Shown: positions 51,984 through 60,083 of the stretch, piece after piece
How the letters are laid out: each line of letters begins with the position of its first letter
Numbering within the stretch: the stretch's first letter is position 1
Source of the DNA: Pseudorhodobacter antarcticus
Lineage (GTDB): Bacteria; Pseudomonadota; Alphaproteobacteria; Rhodobacterales; Rhodobacteraceae
Reading direction: 5' to 3'
Length of the DNA: 64,000 nt
NCBI GenBank assembly: GCA_945860375.1
Contig: CAMAQR010000019.1
Span: 1-64,000 of the forward strand
Notes under the pieces: generated by a model
What the model saw: only the letters and a program-made list of their open reading frames with translations
The model's database searches: none
Told to the model about the DNA's origin: nothing
Program-made: the position numbers and the translations under genes

Positions 51984-53297
51984 TTAGTTTTTGCCGGTCT
52001 CGGCAGCCTTGTTCAGATCGAACAGCGACTTCGCAAGTTTCTGAATTTCGCGGCGCAGCGGATTTTTGGCAGCGTTTTCAGACAGCGGCAGCCCATGGTC
52101 ATTGGCCTGCGTGATCTGCGCGCCGCCATCGGGCAGTTGCAGTTCGATCGCAATATCAAGGCTTTCCGCCATGCGTTTGACCCGGCTTTTGGCCGAAAGG
52201 TCGGTGAACTTTGGCGCACGGTTCAACGCGAACCGCAGCTTTTCGTGCGGCAAGCCTTCGGCCTTGAGCGCCCGCACAAGGCGCAGCACGTTTTGGGCCG
52301 ACCTGAGGTCCAGCTCCATCAGCGCAAAGTAGACATGGGCGCGCGACAGCACGGTTTCGGTCCAGGCGACGATGGTTTTTGGCATGTCAATCACGACGAA
52401 ATCAAAGTTCGCCCGCGCCATCTCGATCAGTCGGGCGATGTCGTCGGGCGAGACGATATCCAGCGGCAGCATGTCGGACGGCGCAGTCAGCACGTGCAGT
52501 TTGTCGTTGAAGGTCAACATGGCGTGCAGCAAAGCTTCGCTATCGGCGTTTGCAGTGTCAGACAGCAGATCAAACACCGCTTCTTTGCGCGGCAGGTCCA
52601 GATAAGTTGCGACCGAGCCATATTGGAAATCAAGGTCGATCAGGCAGACCCGCGGGCCGTCGGTTTTGCTGATTGTGGCCAATTCCCAAGCCAGATTGGT
52701 GGCAAATGTGGATGCGCCAACGCCGCCGGCCAGCCCATGTACGGGCAGAACCACGGCATCGCGGTCACCCTTGGCCTTGAAAGTGGGGCGCGCTTCTGTG
52801 TCGACAGGCTCTGAAACCGCGGCGCGCGTTGGGGGCGCAGATCCTGCGGGGGCCTCTGGCTTGGGGTCAGCGGGCGCTGCCACCGGGGCTGGGGTGCGAA
52901 TGCGGGCAATCGCCTCGTGCAGAGCGCCATCGGGCAGCGGGTAGGGCACGAAGTCTTCGGCGCCAAGCCGGAGCAGTTGGTGCAGGGCAATCGGGCTGAC
53001 CTGATCGGCGATTAGGATCACCTTGATCGCCTTGGCTTTGGCCGCCCGGATAATCTCGATGATCCGGGTCAGATCGGCCTCATCCTCGCCATCGACGGCG
53101 ATGGCTACGAATTGCAGGGTGGCGGATTCGGGTTGGCCAAGGAAGATCAGGGCGTCATCAAAGCCCAGATCGCCCCAGTTTTCCCCCAGTTCCAATTCCA
53201 TGTCGTCGATCAGCAGATCGAAGTTCTGAACATCCCGCGAAATCGTACAGGCCAGAATCGGTGCCGGATCCGGTTGAAGGTTTGCCACGCTCGTCAT
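51984..53297 (-). CDS. cpaE: Pilus assembly protein CpaE/TadZ (MinD-like)
   Basis: A 437-residue protein. A receiver-like N-terminal domain (IIEIIRAAKAKAIKVILIAD) is joined by a Pro/Ala linker to a ParA/MinD-type ATPase domain with a deviant Walker A (HGLAGGVGASTFATNLA), CLIDLDFQYGSVATYLDL and FVVIDMPKT. CpaE/TadZ marks the pole or site of pilus assembly. The start at 53297 follows GGAAGGACGATAG. The frame extends 27 codons further upstream without similarity. Confidence 0.92.
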   Translation of the reverse strand: MTSVANLQPDPAPILACTISRDVQNFDLLIDDMELELGENWGDLGFDDALIFLGQPESATLQFVAIAVDGEDEADLTRIIEIIRAAKAKAIKVILIADQVSPIALHQLLRLGAEDFVPYPLPDGALHEAIARIRTPAPVAAPADPKPEAPAGSAPPTRAAVSEPVDTEARPTFKAKGDRDAVVLPVHGLAGGVGASTFATNLAWELATISKTDGPRVCLIDLDFQYGSVATYLDLPRKEAVFDLLSDTANADSEALLHAMLTFNDKLHVLTAPSDMLPLDIVSPDDIARLIEMARANFDFVVIDMPKTIVAWTETVLSRAHVYFALMELDLRSAQNVLRLVRALKAEGLPHEKLRFALNRAPKFTDLSAKSRVKRMAESLDIAIELQLPDGGAQITQANDHGLPLSENAAKNPLRREIQKLAKSLFDLNKAAETGKN

Positions 53298-53515
53298 CGT
53301 TCTATCGTCCTTCCAAAGACAGCCCAACTGCCGGGATGCCCGCAATGGGCAAGCCAGAAGGGGAGCTGTGCCGCGCAAAAGCGCCAGCGACCGTTCCCAT
53401 TGGGTGCAAGGTGCTGTCAGATGTTGGCGACAATGGGGCTAAAAGATCGTTAATGTTTGATTTTTAGCAATTCAGGCGACAATCGACAAAAGGAGATGCA
53501 TGCGTTCAAATGCAA

Positions 53516-53539
53516 AAGGCCCGCATCGGGGCGGGCCTT
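53516..53539. terminator. Terminator between the ompA-type gene and cpaE
   Basis: AAGGCCCGC and GCGGGCCTT form a strong nine-base-pair stem followed by T-rich sequence on both strands. It lies just downstream of the OmpA-lipoprotein stop in the direction of transcription, so the tad locus may be expressed as at least two units. Confidence 0.7.
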
Positions 53540-53546
53540 GCTTTTG

Positions 53547-54218
53547 TTATTCGCCGCCTGGGTTGACTTGGGTTGCGACGGCCGAGTTGCCCGGATGCGG
53601 CCGCTCGGCCAAGCTGTTGCTTGCGGGCGGGTTCGCGTAGGTGCGCCAGACGATCTCAGCATATTTGCCGTTCAGTACCATCGGGTTGTTGCCCACAAAC
53701 CCCGACACTTCGGTCACAGTGCGGCGGTTGCGCTGTTCCGCCGAGGTGGTTTGCACGACGGGCCGGGTCTTGCCGAATGAAGCCACAGCCTCCAACCGGG
53801 CCGAGCCGATGCCTTGTGCTATAAGATAGCCCACGGCAGCCTTGGCGCGGCGCAGACCCAGCGCTTGGTTGTAGCTGTCGGATCCAACCAGATCGGTGTG
53901 GCCGTAGACGCGGAAGCGCACCTCGGGGAATTGACGGATCCAGTGCGCCTGCTGACTCAGGGTCGCGCGGGCAGATTCGGTCAGTTGCGCAGAGTTGAAG
54001 GCAAAGGTGATGGTGGGCGACACTTCGGCGGCAAAGCGATTGGCAAGCGCCATCGTCGCCTCCAGCTGCCCGGTCATCAGCATCGCATTGTTCATGGTGG
54101 GGTTGCCGAACGCGCCTTCATCCACTTCGGACCCCGCAGGGGCGTTGAACTTGGACATGTTGCAGGCAGACAGCGCCAACAGCGCCACTGTCATCAGATG
54201 GAGGGACCGCAATTTCAT
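53547..54218 (-). CDS. OmpA-family lipoprotein of the tad locus
   Basis: A 223-residue protein with signal and lipobox (LMTVALLALSACNMS) and an OmpA peptidoglycan-binding domain: TFAFNSAQLTESARATL, FRVYGHTDLVGSDSYNQALG and RRAKAAVGYLIAQGI. It occupies the position where other tad loci carry cpaD. It starts five bases after the secretin stop. Anchoring the secretin to the cell wall is the likely role. Confidence 0.88.
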   Translation of the reverse strand: MKLRSLHLMTVALLALSACNMSKFNAPAGSEVDEGAFGNPTMNNAMLMTGQLEATMALANRFAAEVSPTITFAFNSAQLTESARATLSQQAHWIRQFPEVRFRVYGHTDLVGSDSYNQALGLRRAKAAVGYLIAQGIGSARLEAVASFGKTRPVVQTTSAEQRNRRTVTEVSGFVGNNPMVLNGKYAEIVWRTYANPPASNSLAERPHPGNSAVATQVNPGGE

Positions 54219-54222
54219 CAGC

Positions 54223-55629
54223 CTACTCCATCACATAGCCGTAAGAGCCGCTGAAGTCCTGCCGGGCCACTTCGCCAGCGGCACCCTTTTGGCTGCCAGC
54301 CACGTTGCCGAACAGGAACAGCTCTTTTTCGGTCGGGATGCGCACCCGGTCGGTGGGCAGGGCCAGCGCCTCGCCCCGCGTCGGCGTCACCAGATGCGGC
54401 GTCACGATGATCACCAGTTCCGACTGCGCCCGCTGATATTCGGACGAGCGGAACAGCGCGCCGATGATCGGAATATCCCCCAGCCATGGCACCTGACCGT
54501 TCAGATCGCGGAAGTCATCCTGCAACAGACCCGCGATGGCAAAGCTTTCGCCGTCGCGCATTTCCACAGTGGTCGAGGTTTCGCGGCGTTTGAAAGCGTT
54601 GACCGAAAAGCCACCGGCCTGCAGCGTGGTGGTGGTGTCGATCGACGACACAGCGGCGTTGATCGTCAGGTTGATGATATCGCCGTCAACGACGACCGGG
54701 GTGAAGTTCATCTCGACCCCGAACGGTTTGTATTCAACCGTGATGCCGCCACTGCCATCGCTGACCGGGATGGGATACTCCCCACCGGCCAGAAACTTGG
54801 CCTCTTGCCCGGACAGTGCGGTCAGGTTCGGTTCGGCCAAGGTGCGCACGACGCCTTTGGACTCAAGTGCCTCTAGCAAAACCGCGAATTCAAGCGACCC
54901 GGCAGAGAAGCCAAGCGCCATCCGGCCTTCGGCCGGTGTTGCGCTGTTTACCGAACCATCGGTGAAAATGTTTTTCACGGCCGATGTCGTGGCCAGACTG
55001 CCGGTGCCGCCGATGATGCCTGAGCTGGTGCCGCCGGAAATCCCCAGCGAGGCCGATAGGTTCTTGGACACTGACCGCTGCATTTCCGCAAAGCGCACTT
55101 TCAGCATGACTTGCTGGGTTCCACCGACGCTCATCAGGTTGGACACACGTTCGGGGGCATAGCGTTGCGCAAGATCCAGCGCGCGGTCCAGTTTTGCGGC
55201 GGATGAAACGGTGCCCGACAGCACGATGCCATCATTGGCCGTGCGCACTTCGATGGTTTCGCCGGGCAGGATTTGCTGCAAGCGTTCCTTGAATTCGGCA
55301 ATGTCAGGCGTGACATGCACATCCACATTCGAGATCAGCTTTCCTTCGGCGGACAGCAGCGTCATCGTCGTGCGGCCGGGGGTCTTGCCCAACACATAAA
55401 TGGTCTTGTCCGACAGCGTCGAGATATCGGCAATGCCGGGGTTTGCGATCGACAGTTCGGCGAAGGGGACGTCACTTTCAACCACAACGGCGCGGTTCAT
55501 CGGCACGTTCAGCGGTGCGGAAGCTGAACCCTCCAGCACGCGCAGCGTTTGGGCAGAAATTGGATTGATCGCCGTCGTCGCCAACGCGATACCTAATACT
55601 CCGGCCGACAGTAAATTACGCAAGCACAT
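54223..55629 (-). CDS. cpaC: Outer-membrane secretin CpaC/RcpA
   Basis: A 468-residue secretin with a signal peptide and an N-terminal BON/pilus-secretin domain (PLNVPMNRAVVVESDVPFAE, YVLGKTPGRTTMTLL). The secretin domain has VMLKVRFAEMQRSVSKNL and the conserved VPWLGDIPIIGALFRSSEYQ near the C-terminus. The ATG at 55629 follows AAGGGCAGATCAC. It forms the outer-membrane pore for Flp pili. Confidence 0.93.
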   Translation of the reverse strand: MCLRNLLSAGVLGIALATTAINPISAQTLRVLEGSASAPLNVPMNRAVVVESDVPFAELSIANPGIADISTLSDKTIYVLGKTPGRTTMTLLSAEGKLISNVDVHVTPDIAEFKERLQQILPGETIEVRTANDGIVLSGTVSSAAKLDRALDLAQRYAPERVSNLMSVGGTQQVMLKVRFAEMQRSVSKNLSASLGISGGTSSGIIGGTGSLATTSAVKNIFTDGSVNSATPAEGRMALGFSAGSLEFAVLLEALESKGVVRTLAEPNLTALSGQEAKFLAGGEYPIPVSDGSGGITVEYKPFGVEMNFTPVVVDGDIINLTINAAVSSIDTTTTLQAGGFSVNAFKRRETSTTVEMRDGESFAIAGLLQDDFRDLNGQVPWLGDIPIIGALFRSSEYQRAQSELVIIVTPHLVTPTRGEALALPTDRVRIPTEKELFLFGNVAGSQKGAAGEVARQDFSGSYGYVME

Positions 55630-55790
55630 GTGATCTGCCCTTTCGATCACGCCTCTGGTTGGGTCTTAAAACGCCCGTTCCAATCTGGAACATGCCTTAG
55701 AAGCTGTTTTTTTGCAAGAATCAAAAGCTTGGAGGCCGTTCCTTATGTGGATAACTTGCAACAGCCCTCAAGCCTTGGCGGAAATGGAAA

Positions 55791-55820
55791 GGCGCGGCCA
55801 CCAGATAAGGTAGCCACGCC
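55791..55820 (-). terminator. Hairpin downstream of cpaB
   Basis: On the minus strand GGCGTGGCTACC pairs with GGTGGCCGCGCC over 12 positions, including G-U pairs, and is followed by TTTCC. It may attenuate transcription between cpaB and cpaC. Confidence 0.5.
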
Positions 55821-55834
55821 CGGCCCGTTTTTGA

Positions 55835-56671
55835 TCAATTGGTGCACGGGATCGGAATTTCAACCACGTCAGCGCCCTTGCGGGTGCGGATCGAACAGGT
55901 TTTTGGCGCGTCCTGAACGGCCGCCGGTTGCTGTGCTTCAATGCCCAGTAAGGCGTTGCTATCGATTTCAATCGCTCCGCTGTCAACCTGATCGCCGGTG
56001 CCCACCAGCGCCATCACCAGCCGCCCGGTGGCCTGCGCCTGCGCAAGACGCGCAACCTGTTCAGGGGTCGCGGCGACGGTCATGCTGCGGACTTGGATCT
56101 GGCCGTCCGAAACACCGCCTTTGCGGCCACGGTCAACGGCAATGATCTTCATGGTATTTTCGATCAGGCGGGTCATTTCGCCCTGTGTGCCCGCAACGCT
56201 GCCCGTCCAGTAAATATCAACGCGGTCACCAGGTTGCAGGAAATCAGCGGCTTCGACCTTGATCGCGAAGGCGCGCATCCCCTGTTCAATTTCGCCGTTC
56301 AAGCCTGCCTGTTCGCCCGGTTCGGTGATTTTGACCGCAAGAATGGGTTCAAACTTTTCCATCTGCCGGATGACATAGCGCGGGTCCGGCTTGTCAGCGG
56401 GGAACAACACCGCCGGATCGAAGAACACGCCGTCTGGCAAAGCATTTTGCGGCCAGAAGATCATCTGGACATCCTCTTTGGTGATGGTTTCGCCGTAGTT
56501 TTTCGGCTTGTTCACCACAAAGACCTCGACCAGGCCGCCGGTCCGTTCGCGGATCATTTTTTCCTGCTGCGCGGCGACTTCCTGCTGCGAGATGTATCCC
56601 TTGGCCATGTAGACAGCCGTTCCCGCCAAAGCGAGCCCGACCAACAAGACCAGTCCAAAAATTGCTCTCAT
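55835..56671 (-). CDS. cpaB: Flp pilus assembly protein CpaB/RcpC
   Basis: A 278-residue protein with an N-terminal membrane anchor (IFGLVLLVGLALAGTAVYMA) and an SAF domain (VEVFVVNKPKNYGETITKED). The RcpC core contains AIKVEAADFLQPGDRVDIYW and a C-terminal beta region with RTRKGADVVEIPIPC. It works in the periplasm with the secretin. It begins 58 bases after the small pilin gene. Confidence 0.92.
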   Translation of the reverse strand: MRAIFGLVLLVGLALAGTAVYMAKGYISQQEVAAQQEKMIRERTGGLVEVFVVNKPKNYGETITKEDVQMIFWPQNALPDGVFFDPAVLFPADKPDPRYVIRQMEKFEPILAVKITEPGEQAGLNGEIEQGMRAFAIKVEAADFLQPGDRVDIYWTGSVAGTQGEMTRLIENTMKIIAVDRGRKGGVSDGQIQVRSMTVAATPEQVARLAQAQATGRLVMALVGTGDQVDSGAIEIDSNALLGIEAQQPAAVQDAPKTCSIRTRKGADVVEIPIPCTN

Positions 56672-56729
56672 GCTTCACCCCATTTCCGAACCCGGACAAA
56701 AACCCACCACCAGATCGCAACACTTGACG

Positions 56730-56936
56730 TCAAGATGGCGGCGCTGTTGTTGTCGTACCGACCTGAACCGATCCGATGTAATCCGTCAAAAGCGCGGCAA
56801 TGCTTGTGGTTCCGGTTGCGATCGGTGCGACCACAAGCAGGCCAAGGCCGACAATTGCTGCGGTTAGAACCACCCAATCAACCGTGACCGCGCCGTCTTC
56901 TTGAACGAAAAATCCGATCAGCAAACTCTTCATCAT
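56730..56936 (-). CDS. Flp-type pilin, second copy
   Basis: A 68-residue protein with a short leader and the prepilin motif GAVTVDWVVLTAAIVGLGLL, shared with the pilin at 57154. A Thr-rich tail ends it. AAAGGGAACG precedes two ATG codons (56936, 56933). The core is nearly identical to the first pilin, but the tail differs, so it may be a minor pilin. Confidence 0.85.
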   Translation of the reverse strand: MMKSLLIGFFVQEDGAVTVDWVVLTAAIVGLGLLVVAPIATGTTSIAALLTDYIGSVQVGTTTTAPPS

Positions 56937-57073
56937 CGTTCCCTTTCAGAATCGGCATTGCCTGCAAAGATCATCCTTGCTGTAGCACCCCATTGATCGC
57001 AGCTGTTTGTGGCTGAAATCAGGCTGAATTGCGGGTCAGAATAAGGTGTTATCGCGGCGATCTGGCGAAATGG

Positions 57074-57103
57074 AAAAGGTCGCACCCCGTCCCGGATGCG
57101 GCC
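57074..57103 (-). terminator. Hairpin downstream of the first pilin gene
   Basis: On the minus strand GGCCGCATCC pairs largely with GGTGCGACC and is followed by TTTTCC. It could end or attenuate the abundant pilin message before the rest of the locus. Confidence 0.5.
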
Positions 57104-57153
57104 CTCATCTCGTTCAAGTGAAATCTGCGACCAGATTACGGGGTGGTCGTGCC

Positions 57154-57342
57154 TTAGCCCAGGGTGCGGGTGCCAAGATTGCCCGAAATCGAGGTGCCAG
57201 GCGTGGTCACGCCACCGCCAATGCTGGTCATGACAGCCAGGCCCAGACCCACGATGGCTGCGGTCAGAACGACCCAGTCAACGGTCACGGCGCCAGTTTC
57301 GTCGGATTTGTCGGATTTGAAGTTCTTCAGGATGTTCAGCAA
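57154..57342 (-). CDS. Flp-type pilin with a non-ATG start
   Basis: A 62-residue pilin: short charged leader (LKNFKSDKSDET), cleavage motif GAVTVDWVVLTAAIVGLGL, then a Gly/Thr-rich tail. No ATG is in frame before the leader. The available starts are TTG at 57342 and CTG at 57348; the CTG-AAA has AAAGGGA seven bases upstream and looks like a mutated ATG-AAA. This would lower expression of what is normally the major pilin, or it is a sequencing error. Confidence 0.85.
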   Translation of the reverse strand: MLNILKNFKSDKSDETGAVTVDWVVLTAAIVGLGLAVMTSIGGGVTTPGTSISGNLGTRTLG

Positions 57343-57797
57343 TTTCAGGGTTCAGTCCCTTTCCTGGGCGTTGCTCGGTTTCGCCGATCTGGGTCTTGTC
57401 TTGCCGGCCTCTGTTCCGGTTTGATCGCCGCGTCGACTTGGGGGCATATGGCCGTCTGATCGTGGCCTGAATGGGGCAAGGGTGCGGAGTTTTTGCGCAA
57501 ATCGAGTTTTCGTGGAAACGGTCACTCAAGTGCTCCATTCGGGCTCGCCGATACCCGCGCCCGCATCGCGGACAACAAGATCAACCCGATCGATGATCTG
57601 CTGCCGTGGCATGCACGCTGGCCGCAGTCTGGCCGGACGCTTAGGGAGGGATGAGAAGCAGAAGCAATCATCAGGCGTGAAAGTGCAGGGGATGTTCTTG
57701 GTCCGCACAAAGCTGTGCCTGCATTGAAGAAAATTGCAGTTATGTGTTCATTAACATATGCTTAACAAAGCGATCGACTGAGAAGCGAAGCATGATC
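57343..57797. other. Intergenic region between the pilin gene and the tRNA-Leu attachment site
   Basis: It holds the pilin promoter region and a short IS66-like coding fragment, and an AT-rich part (57735-57775). No further gene is recognisable. Confidence 0.4.
57547..57654 (+). pseudogene. Possible IS66-type transposase C-terminal fragment
   Basis: One frame reads RIADNKINPIDDLLPWHARW and then stops at 57654. The pattern RIAD-x-x-I-N-x-I-D-x-LLPW is the usual C-terminus of IS66 TnpC transposases. Only about 35 codons are left, without other parts of the element. Confidence 0.4.
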
Positions 57798-57853
57798 TGG
57801 TGCCCGCGGCCGGACTCGAACCGGCACGACCTTACGATCGGGAGATTTTAAGT
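57798..57853 (-). other. tRNA-Leu(UAA) 3' end: attachment site of the integrative element
   Basis: On the minus strand this segment runs from the anticodon loop (CTTAAAA, anticodon UAA) through the 3' half of the anticodon stem, the T arm (GGTTCGAGTCC) and the acceptor strand CGCGGGC-A to the encoded CCA. The 5' half of a tRNA-Leu is missing; the matching anticodon-stem strand is replaced by unrelated sequence just right of 57853. A tyrosine integrase follows, so this is the att duplicate left on the far side. The intact tRNA should lie at the right end of the element. Confidence 0.8.
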
Positions 57854-57924
57854 TGTTCAACCTTCACCATGTGCAGCCTTGTGGCGCCATTTCATGGCTT
57901 ACGAAGTCATTGATCTAGCGCACT

Positions 57925-58006
57925 ATTTTCCTGTCTGCCCTTCCTGAACCATGTGACGCCATGGCTCAGAAATGGCCTGACACATGGCTTTGATAGACAG
58001 GAAAAT
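57925..58006 (+). promoter_or_regulatory. Large imperfect hairpin covering the integrase ribosome site
   Basis: ATTTTCCTGTCT (57925-57936) and AGACAGGAAAAT (57995-58006) are perfect 12-base complements. A nested CCATGTG/CACATGG pair lies between them. The right arm contains the AGGAAAA ribosome site of the integrase, whose ATG is at 58010. A related ACCATGTGnnGCC also occurs at 57866-57878 and 57948-57960. Translational control, or recombinase/Xis arm sites, are the likely functions. Confidence 0.5.
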
Positions 58007-58009
58007 GAT

Positions 58010-59146
58010 ATGCCAGAGAAGTTGACGCAAGCCCTGATTCGAAGGGCAATGGAAGACTACACCCCTGGAACTCAACTGTATGATTCGGAGGTTGCAGGGC
58101 TTCGCCTAGTGGTAGGCAAGACAAGTTGCTCGTTCAAACACGTGGGGCGGGTGAATGATGGCACGGGGCGCTATGTCTCGATCATCGTGGGGCGTGCAGA
58201 TGAAATGACCCTCACCACTGCCAGGTCGCGTTCGGTAGAGTTGCGCCAAGCGCTTGCTCGTGGTGAGGACCCGAGAACGCCCAAAAGCAAGATGCCAACG
58301 CTTGAAGAGGTGTTGTCCAGGTATGAAGAGACCCGGAAAAATGACCTGCAACCCACGACGCTGGAAAGCTATCGCAGGCATCTCAAGCCAGTTTGGAAGG
58401 ACCTTGCCAAGCTGCCAATGGATAAAATGGATCGGGACACCGTTCGACGCCTGCATGAGCGTGTGACAAAGAAAAATGGCCCATCCGCTGCCAATCATGT
58501 TGCCCGAGTATTGAAGCTCCTGCACAACGACGCTGCCCGCACCCTCGACCTACCGCCCAACCCCATCTCCCGTGCTGTCCGCCTGAACAAGGAACACCCT
58601 CGCCAGTGGGCAATCTCGGGGGATGAACTGCCAAAGCTGTGGAAGCAGCTTGACGCTATGGAGGATCGGGTGAGGGCTGCTTGTTGGCTCCTGATGCTGA
58701 CAACGGGTCTTCGCTCGGGCAACGCTCGGGCGATAAGATGGGAACACCTGTCCGACGATGGAACCTTGCTCATCCCTCGCGCCAAGTCTGGCCGTGCCTT
58801 CCGCCTGCCCCTGCCCAGGTTGATGTTGCAAGAGTTGGAACGTGTAAGGCAGGAGACCCGCCCGCTGTGCTCGCCATTCGTGTTTGGGTCGCCCACTTCC
58901 AAATCTGGACACATCGAACAACTCACCCGCACCAAGACGTTTCCCTATGCCCCGCACATGATGCGCCACACCTACCGCTCACATGCCATGGAGGCTGGCG
59001 TGGACTTCCAGGGGGTCACCGTGCTGATGGATCATGCAAACACCCATGTCAGCTTCAACTATCTGACCCGTGCCAATATCACGGGGCACCTTCGTGATGT
59101 GCAGGAAACTATCTGCGCCCACCTCGTCAAGTTCCGGGGCAAATAG
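58010..59146 (+). CDS. int: Tyrosine recombinase (integrase) of the island
   Basis: A 378-residue integrase of the P4/phage group. It has an N-terminal arm-binding domain (DSEVAGLRLVVGKTSCSF), core-binding region (RYEETRKNDLQPTTLESYRR) and catalytic domain with Arg in TTGLRSGNARAIRW, HMMRHTYRSHAMEAG (His-x-x-Arg), MDHANTH and the nucleophile Tyr in VSFNYLTRAN. The ATG at 58010 follows AGGAAAATGAT; a longer frame starts in the hairpin region. It lies 157 bases from the tRNA fragment, as expected for site-specific integration there. Confidence 0.93.
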   Translation: MPEKLTQALIRRAMEDYTPGTQLYDSEVAGLRLVVGKTSCSFKHVGRVNDGTGRYVSIIVGRADEMTLTTARSRSVELRQALARGEDPRTPKSKMPTLEEVLSRYEETRKNDLQPTTLESYRRHLKPVWKDLAKLPMDKMDRDTVRRLHERVTKKNGPSAANHVARVLKLLHNDAARTLDLPPNPISRAVRLNKEHPRQWAISGDELPKLWKQLDAMEDRVRAACWLLMLTTGLRSGNARAIRWEHLSDDGTLLIPRAKSGRAFRLPLPRLMLQELERVRQETRPLCSPFVFGSPTSKSGHIEQLTRTKTFPYAPHMMRHTYRSHAMEAGVDFQGVTVLMDHANTHVSFNYLTRANITGHLRDVQETICAHLVKFRGK

Positions 59147-59187
59147 AAGCCCTTTCAATGGTTTGCACCTCTCGCCCCGTGCTTCAT

Positions 59188-59215
59188 CCTGTTCCCGAGA
59201 CCCTTCGGGAGCAGG
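59188..59215 (+). promoter_or_regulatory. Hairpin sequestering the alpA ribosome site
   Basis: CCTGTTCCCGA and TCGGGAGCAGG pair over 11 positions (one G-U) with a six-base loop. The right arm is the ribosome site, four bases before the ATG at 59219. Control of excisionase synthesis at translation is inferred. Confidence 0.5.
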
Positions 59216-59218
59216 ATT

Positions 59219-59464
59219 ATGGACGCAGACATCATTGCAAGATTGGAGCGCATCGAGCGCCTTTTGTCCCGCCCTGCCATTACCCCCGAGTTCCTCGGCA
59301 CCGAGGACGCAGCACTCTATCTCGGCATGTCCACCGTGACGCTCGAACAGTGGCGTTGCGAAGGGTCCGGCCCCGCCTTCTGCAAGGTGGGGCGCTCAGT
59401 CCGCTATCATGTGGCTGATTTGCGCACGTTCATGCTTGAGCGCCGTCAACGCCCCTTGGCGTAG
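59219..59464 (+). CDS. AlpA/excisionase-type DNA-binding protein
   Basis: An 81-residue protein with a coiled N-terminus (IIARLERIERLLSRP) and a winged helix-turn-helix of the MerR/AlpA type: EFLGTEDAALYLGMSTVTLE, then W-x-x-EGSGPAF-x-KVGRSVRY. AlpA-type proteins activate integrase genes or act as excisionases. Its start is fixed by GGAGCAGGATT. The SD lies in a hairpin. Confidence 0.85.
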   Translation: MDADIIARLERIERLLSRPAITPEFLGTEDAALYLGMSTVTLEQWRCEGSGPAFCKVGRSVRYHVADLRTFMLERRQRPLA

Positions 59465-59764
59465 GTTCGGGGTGGGCGCGATCACTTCCCGCAGTCCGAT
59501 CCGCTCGGCCCATAGCAAGAAGGTCTTCGGCGCCCGACGCTGAACATGCTGTAGCCCCGCCCGCTTCGGAACCATCACTTTAATAGTTTACGCAGCCCTG
59601 CTCGGCCCCGTAGTTCTGGATTACGGGGATGGCCGTCGTTCCGTGACATGGCAGCAAGACGTTGGTTTGCAGTCACTTAGCGCAGGCATATGCTCGTAAA
59701 AGAGAAGAGACGGAAGACCCACCAGTCCCCCGCCTCAAGCTCTTTCAGACAGTGATATTGACGT
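59465..59764. other. Intergenic stretch of the island
   Basis: About 300 bases without a convincing gene. A short minus-strand frame (59396-59578) overlaps the AlpA gene and has no ribosome site. A promoter for the replication genes probably lies here, but I cannot place it. Confidence 0.35.
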
Positions 59765-60082
59765 ATGCAAGAGGATACCAAACCCATGCTCAAACAGCGT
59801 GCACCACTGTCTTTGAAATCTGAACCCTCGTTTCTGACGCAGGACGACCTGGCCCAGATCAGCGGCTTTTCGGTCGGTCGGCTGGAAGACCTGCGGTCCA
59901 AAACCATGATCGAGAAGGGCTACACGGGGCCGGACTTCTTCCACGATTATGACGAACGCAACAAGAAGCGGGTGTATTACACCGTCTTGGCCGTCCGTGA
60001 TTGGTTGATTGTCAAGCGCCCGTCAAAACTGGCCGCGCTTGACGCATGGGTCGCTGCGCGCACCTCGAACGCCGAGGTGTGA
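59765..60082 (+). CDS. Small DNA-binding protein preceding the primase gene
   Basis: A 105-residue protein with a helix-turn-helix-like segment LTQDDLAQISGFSVGRLEDL (residues about 23-42) and a following beta/helical part (KKRVYYTVLAVRDWLIVKRP). The ATG at 59765 lacks a clear ribosome site; ATG 59786 has GAGG 11 bases upstream. The primase gene starts two bases after the stop, so the two are probably co-expressed. It may regulate replication; no family is recognised with certainty. Confidence 0.65.
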   Translation: MQEDTKPMLKQRAPLSLKSEPSFLTQDDLAQISGFSVGRLEDLRSKTMIEKGYTGPDFFHDYDERNKKRVYYTVLAVRDWLIVKRPSKLAALDAWVAARTSNAEV

Positions 60083-60083
60083 A

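Noticed and set aside
57798..57900. A complete tRNA-Leu gene
   Set aside because: Only the part from anticodon loop to CCA is present; the D arm, 5' acceptor strand and 5' half of the anticodon stem are missing.
59396..59578. A 60-codon minus-strand gene overlapping alpA
   Set aside because: It overlaps a well-supported gene on the other strand, lacks a ribosome site and has no recognisable family features.
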